Source of the DNA: Pontibacter fetidus
Lineage (GTDB): Bacteria > Bacteroidota > Bacteroidia > Cytophagales > Hymenobacteraceae
DNA: 64,000 nucleotides
Direction: 5' to 3'
NCBI RefSeq assembly: GCF_010119545.1
Contig: NZ_JAAEAA010000005.1
Location: 1-64,000 of the forward strand
This document shows positions 35,039-43,082 of this stretch, one piece after another. Position numbers and translations under genes: made by a program. The notes beneath the pieces are model-generated. The model searched no databases. It was not told the DNA's origin and saw nothing but the letters and a program-made list of their open reading frames with translations. Every line of letters begins with the position of its first letter. Position 1 is the stretch's first letter.

Positions 35039-35494
35039 CTATAGTTCTCCGGCCAGAATCATTTTAATATGGTCAATGCCGTCTTCGTCGTACACGTCGC
35101 TGCTCTGCACAAACCCGAAACTTTCGTAAAACTTTTTGGCGTATAGTTGCGCACCAATCTTAATCGGCCCATTCCCGAAAAGTCTGCGGCATTCGGTTAT
35201 CGAGAAATCCACCAACTGCTTTCCAACGCCTGTTCCGCGCACCGCCATACTGGTTACAATCCGGCCAATAGACATTTCGGGGTAGCTTATGCCGGGCGGC
35301 ACCAGGCGCGAGGCAGCAACTATAGTTTCGTCGTCATAAAAAAGGACATGGTAACAGGCCTGGTCTTTATCGTCCTGGTCCAGGAAAACGCAGTTCTGCT
35401 CTACTACAAACACTTCGCTGCGCAACCGTAGCAGGTCGTATAGTTCAATATTGGTCAGGGTACTGAAGGGTTTGCAGATGGTAGTAAGCGGCAT
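35039..35494 (-). CDS. elaA: ElaA-like GNAT acetyltransferase
   Basis: A 151-residue GNAT: KPFSTLTNIELYDLLRLRSEVFVVEQNC is the ElaA N-terminal signature, and GRIVTSMAVRGTGVGKQLVDF contains the acetyl-CoA loop. I start at ATG 35494 because homologs begin about there. An upstream in-frame ATG at 35515 would add seven residues, encoded partly by an AACTATAG motif. Convergent with gtrA, 4 nt apart. Confidence 0.88.
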   Translation of the reverse strand: MPLTTICKPFSTLTNIELYDLLRLRSEVFVVEQNCVFLDQDDKDQACYHVLFYDDETIVAASRLVPPGISYPEMSIGRIVTSMAVRGTGVGKQLVDFSITECRRLFGNGPIKIGAQLYAKKFYESFGFVQSSDVYDEDGIDHIKMILAGEL

Positions 35495-35802
35495 ACAGCT
35501 ATAGTTTAAAAACATGCAAAGGTAAGCGGTTTTAAATTTATGCAGTTGTAGTCAGGCCCGCTTTGTTATTAAAATCCGGAAAGTAAAGGCATTTATAGTT
35601 TGATACAGGCTAACCGGATGGGTTTATGGTAATTTTTAGCGCGCTGCATTGCCTCTATATACTATAAGCCGTATACCTAACAAAGCATGTATGTTCACCC
35701 GGTACTATATAAGCCCGAAACCATGCACATGCGGTATAGTTCATAACAAAACTATAACGCAGCAACGTATCAGCTTTTATAGTACATATATATGTTAAGT
35801 AT

Positions 35803-36054
35803 ATGACACTTAGCCAATTTAACACCTATACCGGCGCAGCGCGACTCGAAATTATAGAAGAGCTTGGCAACTTTATTGCCTTCAGGGGCAGGCGCGGCTA
35901 CCGCATTGCACTATACGACCTCGGAAGCTTTTTTGCAGAGATATGGTCTAACCCCCAAACAGATTACATTAGCCTGGTGCGCGGCTTCGAAAGTAAGAGA
36001 GCGCTGGAGCCATACCTTACCCAAATTAACCTGATGGAAATGTTTGAGTGGTAG
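35803..36054 (+). CDS. Small protein of unknown function
   Basis: An 83-residue soluble protein (EIIEELGNFIAFRGRRGYRIALYDLGSFFAEIW..). No domain recognised. Start at ATG 35803, preceded by an AT-rich region with repeated TATA steps. Composition and stop context look like a real gene. I believe similar proteins occur only in related genera, but this is unverified. Confidence 0.6.
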   Translation: MTLSQFNTYTGAARLEIIEELGNFIAFRGRRGYRIALYDLGSFFAEIWSNPQTDYISLVRGFESKRALEPYLTQINLMEMFEW

Positions 36055-36160
36055 ACCCGCCTATAGTTACACGTTATAGTAGCTACTATCTTAAATTTCT
36101 GTTAACGTGCTGCAAATCAAGTTAAGCTCCGTATATTACCTGTTAAATACCGGTTATCAG

Positions 36161-36598
36161 ATGGAGAAAGCAAAAGGATCCAGGGCAGTTGGTAAAATAG
36201 TGTTACAAACTAACTGCGTTTCCATATTTTTTGATGAGCCCGAAACACTGACCATACAATGGCAACGGCAGATAGATTATGAAGAGCGGAAAGAGATATT
36301 TCTGTGGGCCCGTCAGTTTTCTATGGATCATAAAGTTAAGAACTGGTTGATTGATGATGAGGAACTTTACATCATGACAACCCAGGAGAAAGAATGGATC
36401 GAGAATGAATGGCCTGAGCTGGCTGCCGAAGCGGGCCTGGCAAAAATAGTAGTTTACCTGCCCGACTATAACTTCAGTAGCATCCAAACCCTGACAGATT
36501 TTACACGGCGTGCCCAGCAAAACTATAATCGGCTGGGCGTTACGCAACACGAAGTTTTTACTGATTACCAGACAGCCCTCACTTGGCTCGCTTCTTAA
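36161..36598 (+). CDS. STAS/SpoIIAA-like domain protein
   Basis: A 145-residue protein (from ATG 36161). Beta-alpha pattern VSIFFDEPETLTIQWQRQ, NWLIDDEELYIMTTQEKEWIENEWP and KIVVYLP resembles the STAS/SEC14-like small proteins of Bacteroidota. A GTG at 36107 would add 18 residues (MLQIKLSSVYYLLNTGYQ), a hydrophobic, poorly conserved-looking stretch that I left out. Stop is followed by AACTATAGTT. Confidence 0.6.
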   Translation: MEKAKGSRAVGKIVLQTNCVSIFFDEPETLTIQWQRQIDYEERKEIFLWARQFSMDHKVKNWLIDDEELYIMTTQEKEWIENEWPELAAEAGLAKIVVYLPDYNFSSIQTLTDFTRRAQQNYNRLGVTQHEVFTDYQTALTWLAS

Positions 36599-36781
36599 AC
36601 TATAGTTACTTTTCTTAAGTTAGTCAGTTCTGTCGGTTTGGTTTACTAGTTGCGCTTTAATGCAAAACTATAGTTTAAGGCCAACAGCAAACTATGCCAC
36701 TCCATACCTTTTTATAGAAATTTATTTACTTTAGCTGCTATACCGTGCAAAAGTGTTTTGCAGCCGTACTATCAGCTAAGC

Positions 36782-38548
36782 ATGAGCAGACCAAACAAAT
36801 ACCAGCTGGCTTTTTTTAAGTGGCGCAGGAGGCAAAGCAATAACCGTATCATGCCTTTTGTACTCAGCGTGGTAGTTGGGTTAATAGTCGGGCTTTCGGC
36901 AATCCTTATCAAAACCATTATTTTTTACATCGAGCAGTACGTAGTATTCTTTGCACCTAAAATTTTATACTTCCTGCTGCCGCTCAATGGTTTCCTGCTG
37001 GTTACGTTCCTTAACCGCAATGTATTCAGCAAAACGGCCTATTTCAGCGGTGCCCGCGATGTTATCAAAGCTATCGAAAACCACTCTTCCATCATCCGGC
37101 TACGGCTGGTGTATACCAAGTTTGTAACTACAGGGCTTACCATTGGCTTTGGCGGAAGTTCGGGTGTAGAGGCGGCTATTATCTCGAGCGGGGCTGCGGT
37201 GGGCTCTAACGTGGGGCGTTTTTTAGGGCTTGGTTACCGGTTACGCACCCTGTTAATTGGCTGCGGCGTGGCTGCAGGTATTTCCGCGGTGTATAACGCG
37301 CCTATGGGAGGCTTCATTTTTGCTCTCGAAACTATACTTCCCGAATTTACGCCTACTTTGCTTATCCCGTTACTGGTCGCTGCTGCTGCCGGTAAGATCC
37401 TGTTTGAGTTTATCATGGGCGAGCACCTGCGCTTCGAGGTACTGCTAACCGATTTTGCTTACGAACAGATTCCGCTGGTAATATTGCTGGGCATACTGGG
37501 TACGCTGATGTCTAATTACCTGCTCCGCACCTATAGTTATTGTGCCCGGTATTTGTCGCGCATCACCAACGCGTATGCACGCGCGTTAGTAGGGGGGCTG
37601 GCGCTGGGCAGTATCATCTACCTGTTCCCGACCATGTATGGCGAAGGCTATGTAAGTATAAATGCGCTGCTCAACAACGAAGAACGAGCCCTGTTTGTAA
37701 ACTCGCCTTTTGCCGCTCTGCCCAAAACCGTCTGGTTTAATTTGTTGTTCTTTTTCCTGGTAACATTGGTAAAACCCATTAGTACAGGTATTTGCGTTAA
37801 CTCGGGTGGCGAGGGTGGCTATTTTGCACCTTCCATTATTACGGGTGGCTTACTGGGTTTCCTGTTTTATAAAGTGGTGATCCTTATTTACCCGGGTTCA
37901 CCCATCAACCTGGCAACGTACATGTTTTTGGGCATGGCCAGCGTTTTTGCCTGCATCATGAATGCCCCGGTAACTGCCATCTTCCTTGTAGCCGAAATTA
38001 CGCAGAGCTACCAGTTGTTTGTGCCACTAATGCTTGTTTGCGCCGTTTCGTACTTTCTGAAATACTATAGCGAAAACCTGAGCCGCACGGTAGTAAAACC
38101 AGAGGGCCAAAGCAAAGCCTTGCGCGTAGACCGTATCCTGCTAAACCAGTTAAATATAAAGCAGTTGGTAGAGAAAGATAAATCGCCGGTGCAGGAAAAC
38201 GCCACATTCCGGCAGGTGGTAGAGAGCTTTGCAAAGTCTAACAAAGATGTGCAGCAGGTGCTGGACGACCAGGGAATGCTGAAAGGAATTATAACGCTGA
38301 ACGATTTCCGGCAACGGTTAGGCGATATCTCTAACTATGATACTATACTGGCCAAAGACCTGATGCACCCACCCGAGGCTGTGGTAGAAATGGACGAATC
38401 TGCGGCAACGGTGCTCGATAAATTTGATACCTATAAATTATGGTCGCTGCCTGTGGTGCGCAAAGGGAAATTTAAAGGCTTTATTTCTAAAAGCCGCCTC
38501 CTGACCCAATACCGCAAAGAACTGACCCGCGTAAACAGGTTCTTCTAA
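36782..38548 (+). CDS. ClC-family chloride channel/antiporter with CBS domains
   Basis: A 588-residue protein. The ClC membrane domain (about 25-440) carries GGSSGVEA (near 122-129), which corresponds to the GxxGxE gating-glutamate motif, GISAVYNAPMGG near 170 and GEGGYFAPS near 350, all selectivity-filter parts. Two CBS domains follow (about 465-575). Start at ATG 36782. A TTG eight codons upstream is less likely. CBS-bearing bacterial ClCs move Cl- (some F-); the region has neither F- nor pH-stress genes to narrow it. Confidence 0.92.
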   Translation: MSRPNKYQLAFFKWRRRQSNNRIMPFVLSVVVGLIVGLSAILIKTIIFYIEQYVVFFAPKILYFLLPLNGFLLVTFLNRNVFSKTAYFSGARDVIKAIENHSSIIRLRLVYTKFVTTGLTIGFGGSSGVEAAIISSGAAVGSNVGRFLGLGYRLRTLLIGCGVAAGISAVYNAPMGGFIFALETILPEFTPTLLIPLLVAAAAGKILFEFIMGEHLRFEVLLTDFAYEQIPLVILLGILGTLMSNYLLRTYSYCARYLSRITNAYARALVGGLALGSIIYLFPTMYGEGYVSINALLNNEERALFVNSPFAALPKTVWFNLLFFFLVTLVKPISTGICVNSGGEGGYFAPSIITGGLLGFLFYKVVILIYPGSPINLATYMFLGMASVFACIMNAPVTAIFLVAEITQSYQLFVPLMLVCAVSYFLKYYSENLSRTVVKPEGQSKALRVDRILLNQLNIKQLVEKDKSPVQENATFRQVVESFAKSNKDVQQVLDDQGMLKGIITLNDFRQRLGDISNYDTILAKDLMHPPEAVVEMDESAATVLDKFDTYKLWSLPVVRKGKFKGFISKSRLLTQYRKELTRVNRFF

Positions 38549-38645
38549 CTTGTCGAAACTATAAAGTATAGGCCATACTTGAAGTTATAGTTGAAATTGA
38601 ACCTGTTTAGAGTTTCCGCTTATAATGTAAAACCTGCCGTTGTTG

Positions 38646-38699
38646 GTGTTTTCACCGACAACTATACTTTAACCTATTGGTGCTTGCTGGTGAAAACAC
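38646..38699. repeat. 11-bp inverted repeat downstream of the ClC gene
   Basis: GTGTTTTCACC (38646-38656) and GGTGAAAACAC (38689-38699) are exact complements with 32 nt between. Outer bases (CTGCCG / CGGCA) extend the pairing imperfectly. No T-run. It is distinct from the terminator 55 nt further on. Confidence 0.6.
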
Positions 38700-38753
38700 G
38701 CAGCAAGGGCGGCAAAAAGGATTTTCTTTAAAAACTTTAAATAGCTTCATTAT

Positions 38754-38787
38754 AAAAGCCCTGCAAACTTATGTCTGCAGGGCTTTT
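38754..38787. terminator. Bidirectional terminator between ClC and M3 peptidase genes
   Basis: AAAAGCCCTGCA / TGCAGGGCTTTT, 12 bp perfect with a 10-nt loop, between convergent genes. Confidence 0.9.
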
Positions 38788-38815
38788 GTTCAGCATAATC
38801 TACACTTAGGTAAGC

Positions 38816-41011
38816 TTACTTTTTAGACGATGAGCCCGGTACCGGGAAACCACGGTCGCGCATCAGGGCATCAATTTTGGCATCGCGGCCACGGAACAAT
38901 CGGTAAGCCTCGGCTGGGTCCATAGAGTTGCGCGGTGCGAACAGGTATTTTACCAGTTTAGCGGCTACATCTTTATCGTAGAATCCACCCGGTGCTTCTT
39001 CAAATGCTTCTGAAGCATCTGACGTCAACACATCGGCCCACAGGTAACCATAGTAACCGGTTGCATAACCTTCGCCGGAAAATACGTGGCCAAAGTGTGG
39101 CGTGCGATGGCGCATTACTACTTCTTTCGGCATGTTCATGGCAGCCAGGGTTTCACGCTCAAACTTATCAGGGTCTAAACCGTTCGGGTCAGCCAGGTGC
39201 AGTTTCATGTCCATAATAGCTGATGCCAGGTACTCGGTTGTTTCGAAGCCCTGGTTAAACGTAGCTGCTTTTTTGATCTTGGCTATCAGGTCAGCTGGCA
39301 TTGGCTTTCCTGTTTCGTGGTGCTTCAGGAACTGGTTGATAACCTTGTCAGTAGACAACCAACGCTCCAGTAACTGCGACTGGAATTCGGTGTAATCTCT
39401 TACGCCACTGTTAAGCGTAGGGTATTTTACGTTAGCCGACAGGAAGTGCAGCGCATGGCCAAACTCGTGGAAGAACGTAGTTGCATCGTCCCAGGAAACC
39501 AGTACAGGCTCGCCCGGTGCAGGCTTCACGAAGTTAGAGTTGTTAGATGCCAGTACGGTTTTTTTACCATCGAAAGTAGTGTGGGCACGGTAGGTAGTAG
39601 CCCATGCACCAGAACGCTTGCCCTGGCGTGCGAACGGATCCAGGTACCACAAACCAATGTGCTCGCCAGTCGTTTTGTCGGTTACTTCCCATACTTTCAC
39701 ATCCTCCTGGAAAACCGGAACTTTGCCTTCCTCAACAGGAGTAAATTTAAAGTTGAATAGCTCGCCGGCTGTAAAGAACATCGCCTGCGTCAGGTTGCCC
39801 AGTTCCAGGTATTGCTTTACTTCGTCAGAGTTCAGGTCATACTTTTGCTTGCGCACTTTTTCGGCGTAGTAGCGGTAATCCCAGGGAGCTATCGTTATCT
39901 TGGTCTTGCTGGTAGCGTTGGCTACTTTCTGCATGTCTGCTACTTCCTCTTTTACGCGGGCAATGGCGGCAGGCCAAACGGCATTCATCAGGGCCATCGC
40001 GTTTTCAGGGTTTTTGGCCATACGGTTTTGCAGGCGCCACTCGGCATAGTTATCGTAGCCCATTAGTTTTACGCGCTCGTTGCGCAGTTTCAGTATTTTG
40101 GCAATAATGGCGTTATTGTCTTTGTCGTCGCCATTGTCGCCACGCGAGTAGTAGGTGTTCCAAACTTTTTCGCGCAGGGCACGCTCATCCGAATAGGTCA
40201 GGAACTGGTCCATGCTGGAGCGGGTGTTCGTAACGGCATACATGCCTGGCTTGCCACGGTCGGCGGCTGCTTTGGCTGCTGCTTTTACAAAATCCTCCGG
40301 CAAGCCTTTCAGCTGGTCCTTGGTCAGGTAAGTTACATAGTTCTCTTCATCAGCCAGTACGTTGTTACCGAATGCGGTGTAAAGTGAAGAAAGCTCTTTA
40401 TTGATCTCGGCATAACGCTTTTTAGCTTCCGGGCTCAGGTCAGCGCCTTCCATGGCAAAGCCTTCGTACACCAGTTGCACCACGCGCTGCTGGTCGGCAG
40501 GCAATGGGTTCTTCTGCGAGTTCTCGTACACGGTTTTAATGCGCTGGAACAGTTTCTCGTTCTGGTTTATTTTAGAAGAGAATTCAGAAATTTTAGGGGC
40601 CAGTTCGGCCTGTACTTTACGGAACTCCGGAGTAGAAACATTGCTTCCCCAGATGCCATAGTAGGTAAAGGCGCGGTTCAGTTCTTCGCCGGCACGCTCC
40701 ATTGCTTCAATGGTATTCTCGAAGGTAGCAGGAGCAGGGTTATTTGCTATTTTTTCGATTTCGGCCAGTTGCAGTTCCATGCCACGCTCCATCGCAGGTT
40801 TCAGGTCTGCCAGGTTCATTTTATCGAAAGCCGGAACGCCACCGTAAGGGCCTGTCCATTCTTTCAGTAGCGGGTTAGTTTCAGCTTTTTTCTGTTCCAT
40901 AGCAGTTGGTGTTTGCTGCGATTGCTGTGTAGTTGTGGACGTACAGCTTGCAAGGGCCAGCACAGCCGCAAGGCCTGTAACTTTCCCGGTTCTCATTATT
41001 TTGTTAGCCAT
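38816..41011 (-). CDS. dcp: M3-family peptidyl-dipeptidase (Dcp-like) lipoprotein
   Basis: A 731-residue zinc peptidase of the oligopeptidase A/Dcp family. HEFGHALH with zinc-binding His and catalytic Glu is near 515-520, and ETTEY plus the conserved C-terminal FGHVFSGEGYATGYYGYLWADV (substrate-binding Tyr/His) follows. I start at ATG 41011 (MANKIM), giving a signal peptide with lipobox LASC. A TTG at 41086 would only add a poor leader. The gene has no AACTATA/TATAGTT site over 2.2 kb, unlike most of the window, and so may be a highly expressed, codon-optimised gene (inference). Confidence 0.93.
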   Translation of the reverse strand: MANKIMRTGKVTGLAAVLALASCTSTTTQQSQQTPTAMEQKKAETNPLLKEWTGPYGGVPAFDKMNLADLKPAMERGMELQLAEIEKIANNPAPATFENTIEAMERAGEELNRAFTYYGIWGSNVSTPEFRKVQAELAPKISEFSSKINQNEKLFQRIKTVYENSQKNPLPADQQRVVQLVYEGFAMEGADLSPEAKKRYAEINKELSSLYTAFGNNVLADEENYVTYLTKDQLKGLPEDFVKAAAKAAADRGKPGMYAVTNTRSSMDQFLTYSDERALREKVWNTYYSRGDNGDDKDNNAIIAKILKLRNERVKLMGYDNYAEWRLQNRMAKNPENAMALMNAVWPAAIARVKEEVADMQKVANATSKTKITIAPWDYRYYAEKVRKQKYDLNSDEVKQYLELGNLTQAMFFTAGELFNFKFTPVEEGKVPVFQEDVKVWEVTDKTTGEHIGLWYLDPFARQGKRSGAWATTYRAHTTFDGKKTVLASNNSNFVKPAPGEPVLVSWDDATTFFHEFGHALHFLSANVKYPTLNSGVRDYTEFQSQLLERWLSTDKVINQFLKHHETGKPMPADLIAKIKKAATFNQGFETTEYLASAIMDMKLHLADPNGLDPDKFERETLAAMNMPKEVVMRHRTPHFGHVFSGEGYATGYYGYLWADVLTSDASEAFEEAPGGFYDKDVAAKLVKYLFAPRNSMDPAEAYRLFRGRDAKIDALMRDRGFPVPGSSSKK

Positions 41012-41224
41012 AAATAAGTTATAGTTGGTATATCGGAGCAGTACAAAGTGCTCCATTGGTCCTGACAAGTTACAAAAAACGTGCAAGATTGTTTATACCC
41101 CGCTTTATTATCACCTTAAACTGCTGTCATAACTTTACACGATAGCATTTTACGTTGCCGCAATGACAAACATCATATTCTGGTAACTATAGTTTACGGA
41201 GCTTTGCCTGTTATTTTAAGATGT

Positions 41225-42259
41225 ATGCAACAAGTAAACTATAACCGGGCCATTGCGTGGTGGCTGCTGAGCGGAGCGCTCCTGATACTGGCCATGGTCG
41301 TGATTGGCGGCATTACCCGCCTTACTGGTTCGGGCCTGTCTATAGTTGAGTGGAACGTGATTTCGGGGACTTTGCCACCTCTTAGCGAGACTGCCTGGGC
41401 CATTGCGTTCGAGAAGTATAAGCAGTTCCCCGAATTTCAGAAACTCAACTTTAACATGACGCTTAGCGGCTTCAAGAATATTTTCTGGTGGGAGTACCTG
41501 CACCGCTTACTGGGGCGCATTATTGGCATTGTGTTTATTGTACCGTTCCTGTACTTCTATGTAAAGAAACAGTTTTCGCGCTGGTTGCTCAGGAGGCTGA
41601 TGTTTATACTTTTACTGGGTATGGCGCAGGGGTTAATGGGTTGGATCATGGTAAAAAGTGGCCTGAACGAGAATCCCCATGTAAGCCATTTCCGGCTGGC
41701 GGCTCATCTTTGCCTGGCCCTCACCCTCATCGGAACAATCCTCTGGACAATAGCCGACCTGGTTTTGCCAAAGCAACTACATACTTCTGGCAAACTGGCA
41801 ACAACGGCTACAATAATGCTCGGAGCTATAGTTCTGCAGATCATATTAGGGGCATTTGTTGCAGGCCTAAAAGCTGGTTTTTCCTATAACACCTACCCAC
41901 TTATGAACGGCGAGTTCTTTCCATCGCATGTAACAGAAGGGTTGAGCTTAGTTGGGTTACTGGAAAATGGACCAACAGTTCAGTTCATTCATCGCTGGGT
42001 AGCTATAGTTGTTTTATTGGTTGTGTTATACTTCTGGTACAAGCATAAACAGGTTGCCACTTCAAGGTTTATAGCCAGGTTAACCAATGTTTTGCTGGTA
42101 ACTATACTTCTACAGGTAGTGCTGGGGATCGTAACACTTTTGCTGGCAGTGCCTGTAACTATAGGCGTGCTGCACCAGGTTGTAGCCGTGCTGCTTTTTT
42201 CGGTGGGAGTATTGCTGGTGCACCAACTGCGGCAGGAGTCTGCGCAATCTATAGCCTAA
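41225..42259 (+). CDS. ctaA: Heme A synthase (COX15/CtaA family)
   Basis: A 344-residue, eight-helix enzyme. GGITRLTGSGLSIVEWNVISG near 26-46 is the family N-terminal signature. Heme-ligand histidines sit in EYLHRLLGR, HFRLAAHL, FIHRWVA and VLHQVVA. It oxidises heme O to heme A for aa3-type oxidases, so the host respires aerobically. Start at ATG 41225; the in-frame TTG at 41204 is rejected. No cox genes nearby. Confidence 0.94.
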   Translation: MQQVNYNRAIAWWLLSGALLILAMVVIGGITRLTGSGLSIVEWNVISGTLPPLSETAWAIAFEKYKQFPEFQKLNFNMTLSGFKNIFWWEYLHRLLGRIIGIVFIVPFLYFYVKKQFSRWLLRRLMFILLLGMAQGLMGWIMVKSGLNENPHVSHFRLAAHLCLALTLIGTILWTIADLVLPKQLHTSGKLATTATIMLGAIVLQIILGAFVAGLKAGFSYNTYPLMNGEFFPSHVTEGLSLVGLLENGPTVQFIHRWVAIVVLLVVLYFWYKHKQVATSRFIARLTNVLLVTILLQVVLGIVTLLLAVPVTIGVLHQVVAVLLFSVGVLLVHQLRQESAQSIA

Positions 42260-42410
42260 CAGCAGGTAAACTATAGTTTGGTGTTACTGCCATAGCAGCT
42301 TTAATGGGAGCTGATTAAGGTCAAAAATTTAAGTAACTTTTATTTCCAGCTTTAGTATTGCTATATTTCCGGCTTAATAAGATGCATACAGAATAAATTA
42401 CAAGCGACGC

Positions 42411-42914
42411 ATGGTACTAGAAGAGAATAAGACAAAACTTTTTAAAGAATTAGCAGAAGAGATAGCAGCAAAAGGTTTTATAGTAGAAAAGGAAGACCAG
42501 ACACGTCCGTGGGGAGGCTTTTTTGTGATAGACGAGAACCAGGCCCAGCGCTTTGCAGATACCTACTTTAACGGCATTTCCATAGACGATCTTAAAATAT
42601 CAGGTAAACTAAGCCCTAAGATATTAGTTGTAGCCCCAGACAAACGCTTGTCGTGGCAATACCATCACCGCAGAGCCGAGATATGGCAGGTAATTAAAGG
42701 TACGGTAGGTGTTGTTACCAGCGACACCGATACCGAGGGTGAACGCAAAGTGCTGAACGAGGGCGATCTTATAAAACTACAGCAAGGCGAACGCCACCGC
42801 CTGGTAGGCCTCAGCGATTGGGGCGTGCTGGCTGAGATCTGGCAACATACCGACGCTGCTAACCCATCAGACGAAGACGACATTGTACGGGTGCAGGACG
42901 ATTTTGGCAGATAA
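42411..42914 (+). CDS. Cupin protein (type II mannose-6-phosphate isomerase-like)
   Basis: A 167-residue single-cupin protein: TRPWGGFFVI, LSWQYHHRRAEIWQVIKG (cupin motif 1 with His pair and Glu) and GDLIKLQQGERHRLVG (motif 2). In databases this family is often called phosphoheptose isomerase or mannose-6-phosphate isomerase. The assignment to a reaction is uncertain because the enzymatic forms are longer. Confidence 0.82.
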   Translation: MVLEENKTKLFKELAEEIAAKGFIVEKEDQTRPWGGFFVIDENQAQRFADTYFNGISIDDLKISGKLSPKILVVAPDKRLSWQYHHRRAEIWQVIKGTVGVVTSDTDTEGERKVLNEGDLIKLQQGERHRLVGLSDWGVLAEIWQHTDAANPSDEDDIVRVQDDFGR

Positions 42915-42936
42915 GCTATACTTGCTGACCGCACTA

Positions 42937-42972
42937 AAGCAGAGGCCGCTATTTTTTTAGCGGCCTCTGCTT
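42937..42972 (+). terminator. Terminator after the cupin gene
   Basis: AAGCAGAGGCCGCTA / TAGCGGCCTCTGCTT, 15-bp perfect stem with a 6-nt T loop, 22 nt past the stop. Confidence 0.88.
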
Positions 42973-43082
42973 ATTTATACTTTGCTATAGTTGCACCAAT
43001 AAGTATAGTTAACGTCATTTAAGTACATTTTTATAATTTGCAGGTTCGTTGATCCGTTATGGCCTGAATTTAAACATCCTAA

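Noticed and set aside
36000-36800. AACTATAG sites read as promoter elements (-7 box TAnnTTTG)
   Set aside because: TATAGTTTG has three bases between TA and TTTG instead of two, and most sites lie inside genes or lack a -33 TTTG at 19-20 nt, so promoter function does not explain the motif.
41012-41086. TTG-initiated 25-residue extension of the M3 peptidase
   Set aside because: It would bury the lipoprotein signal peptide. ATG 41011 gives a regular lipobox.
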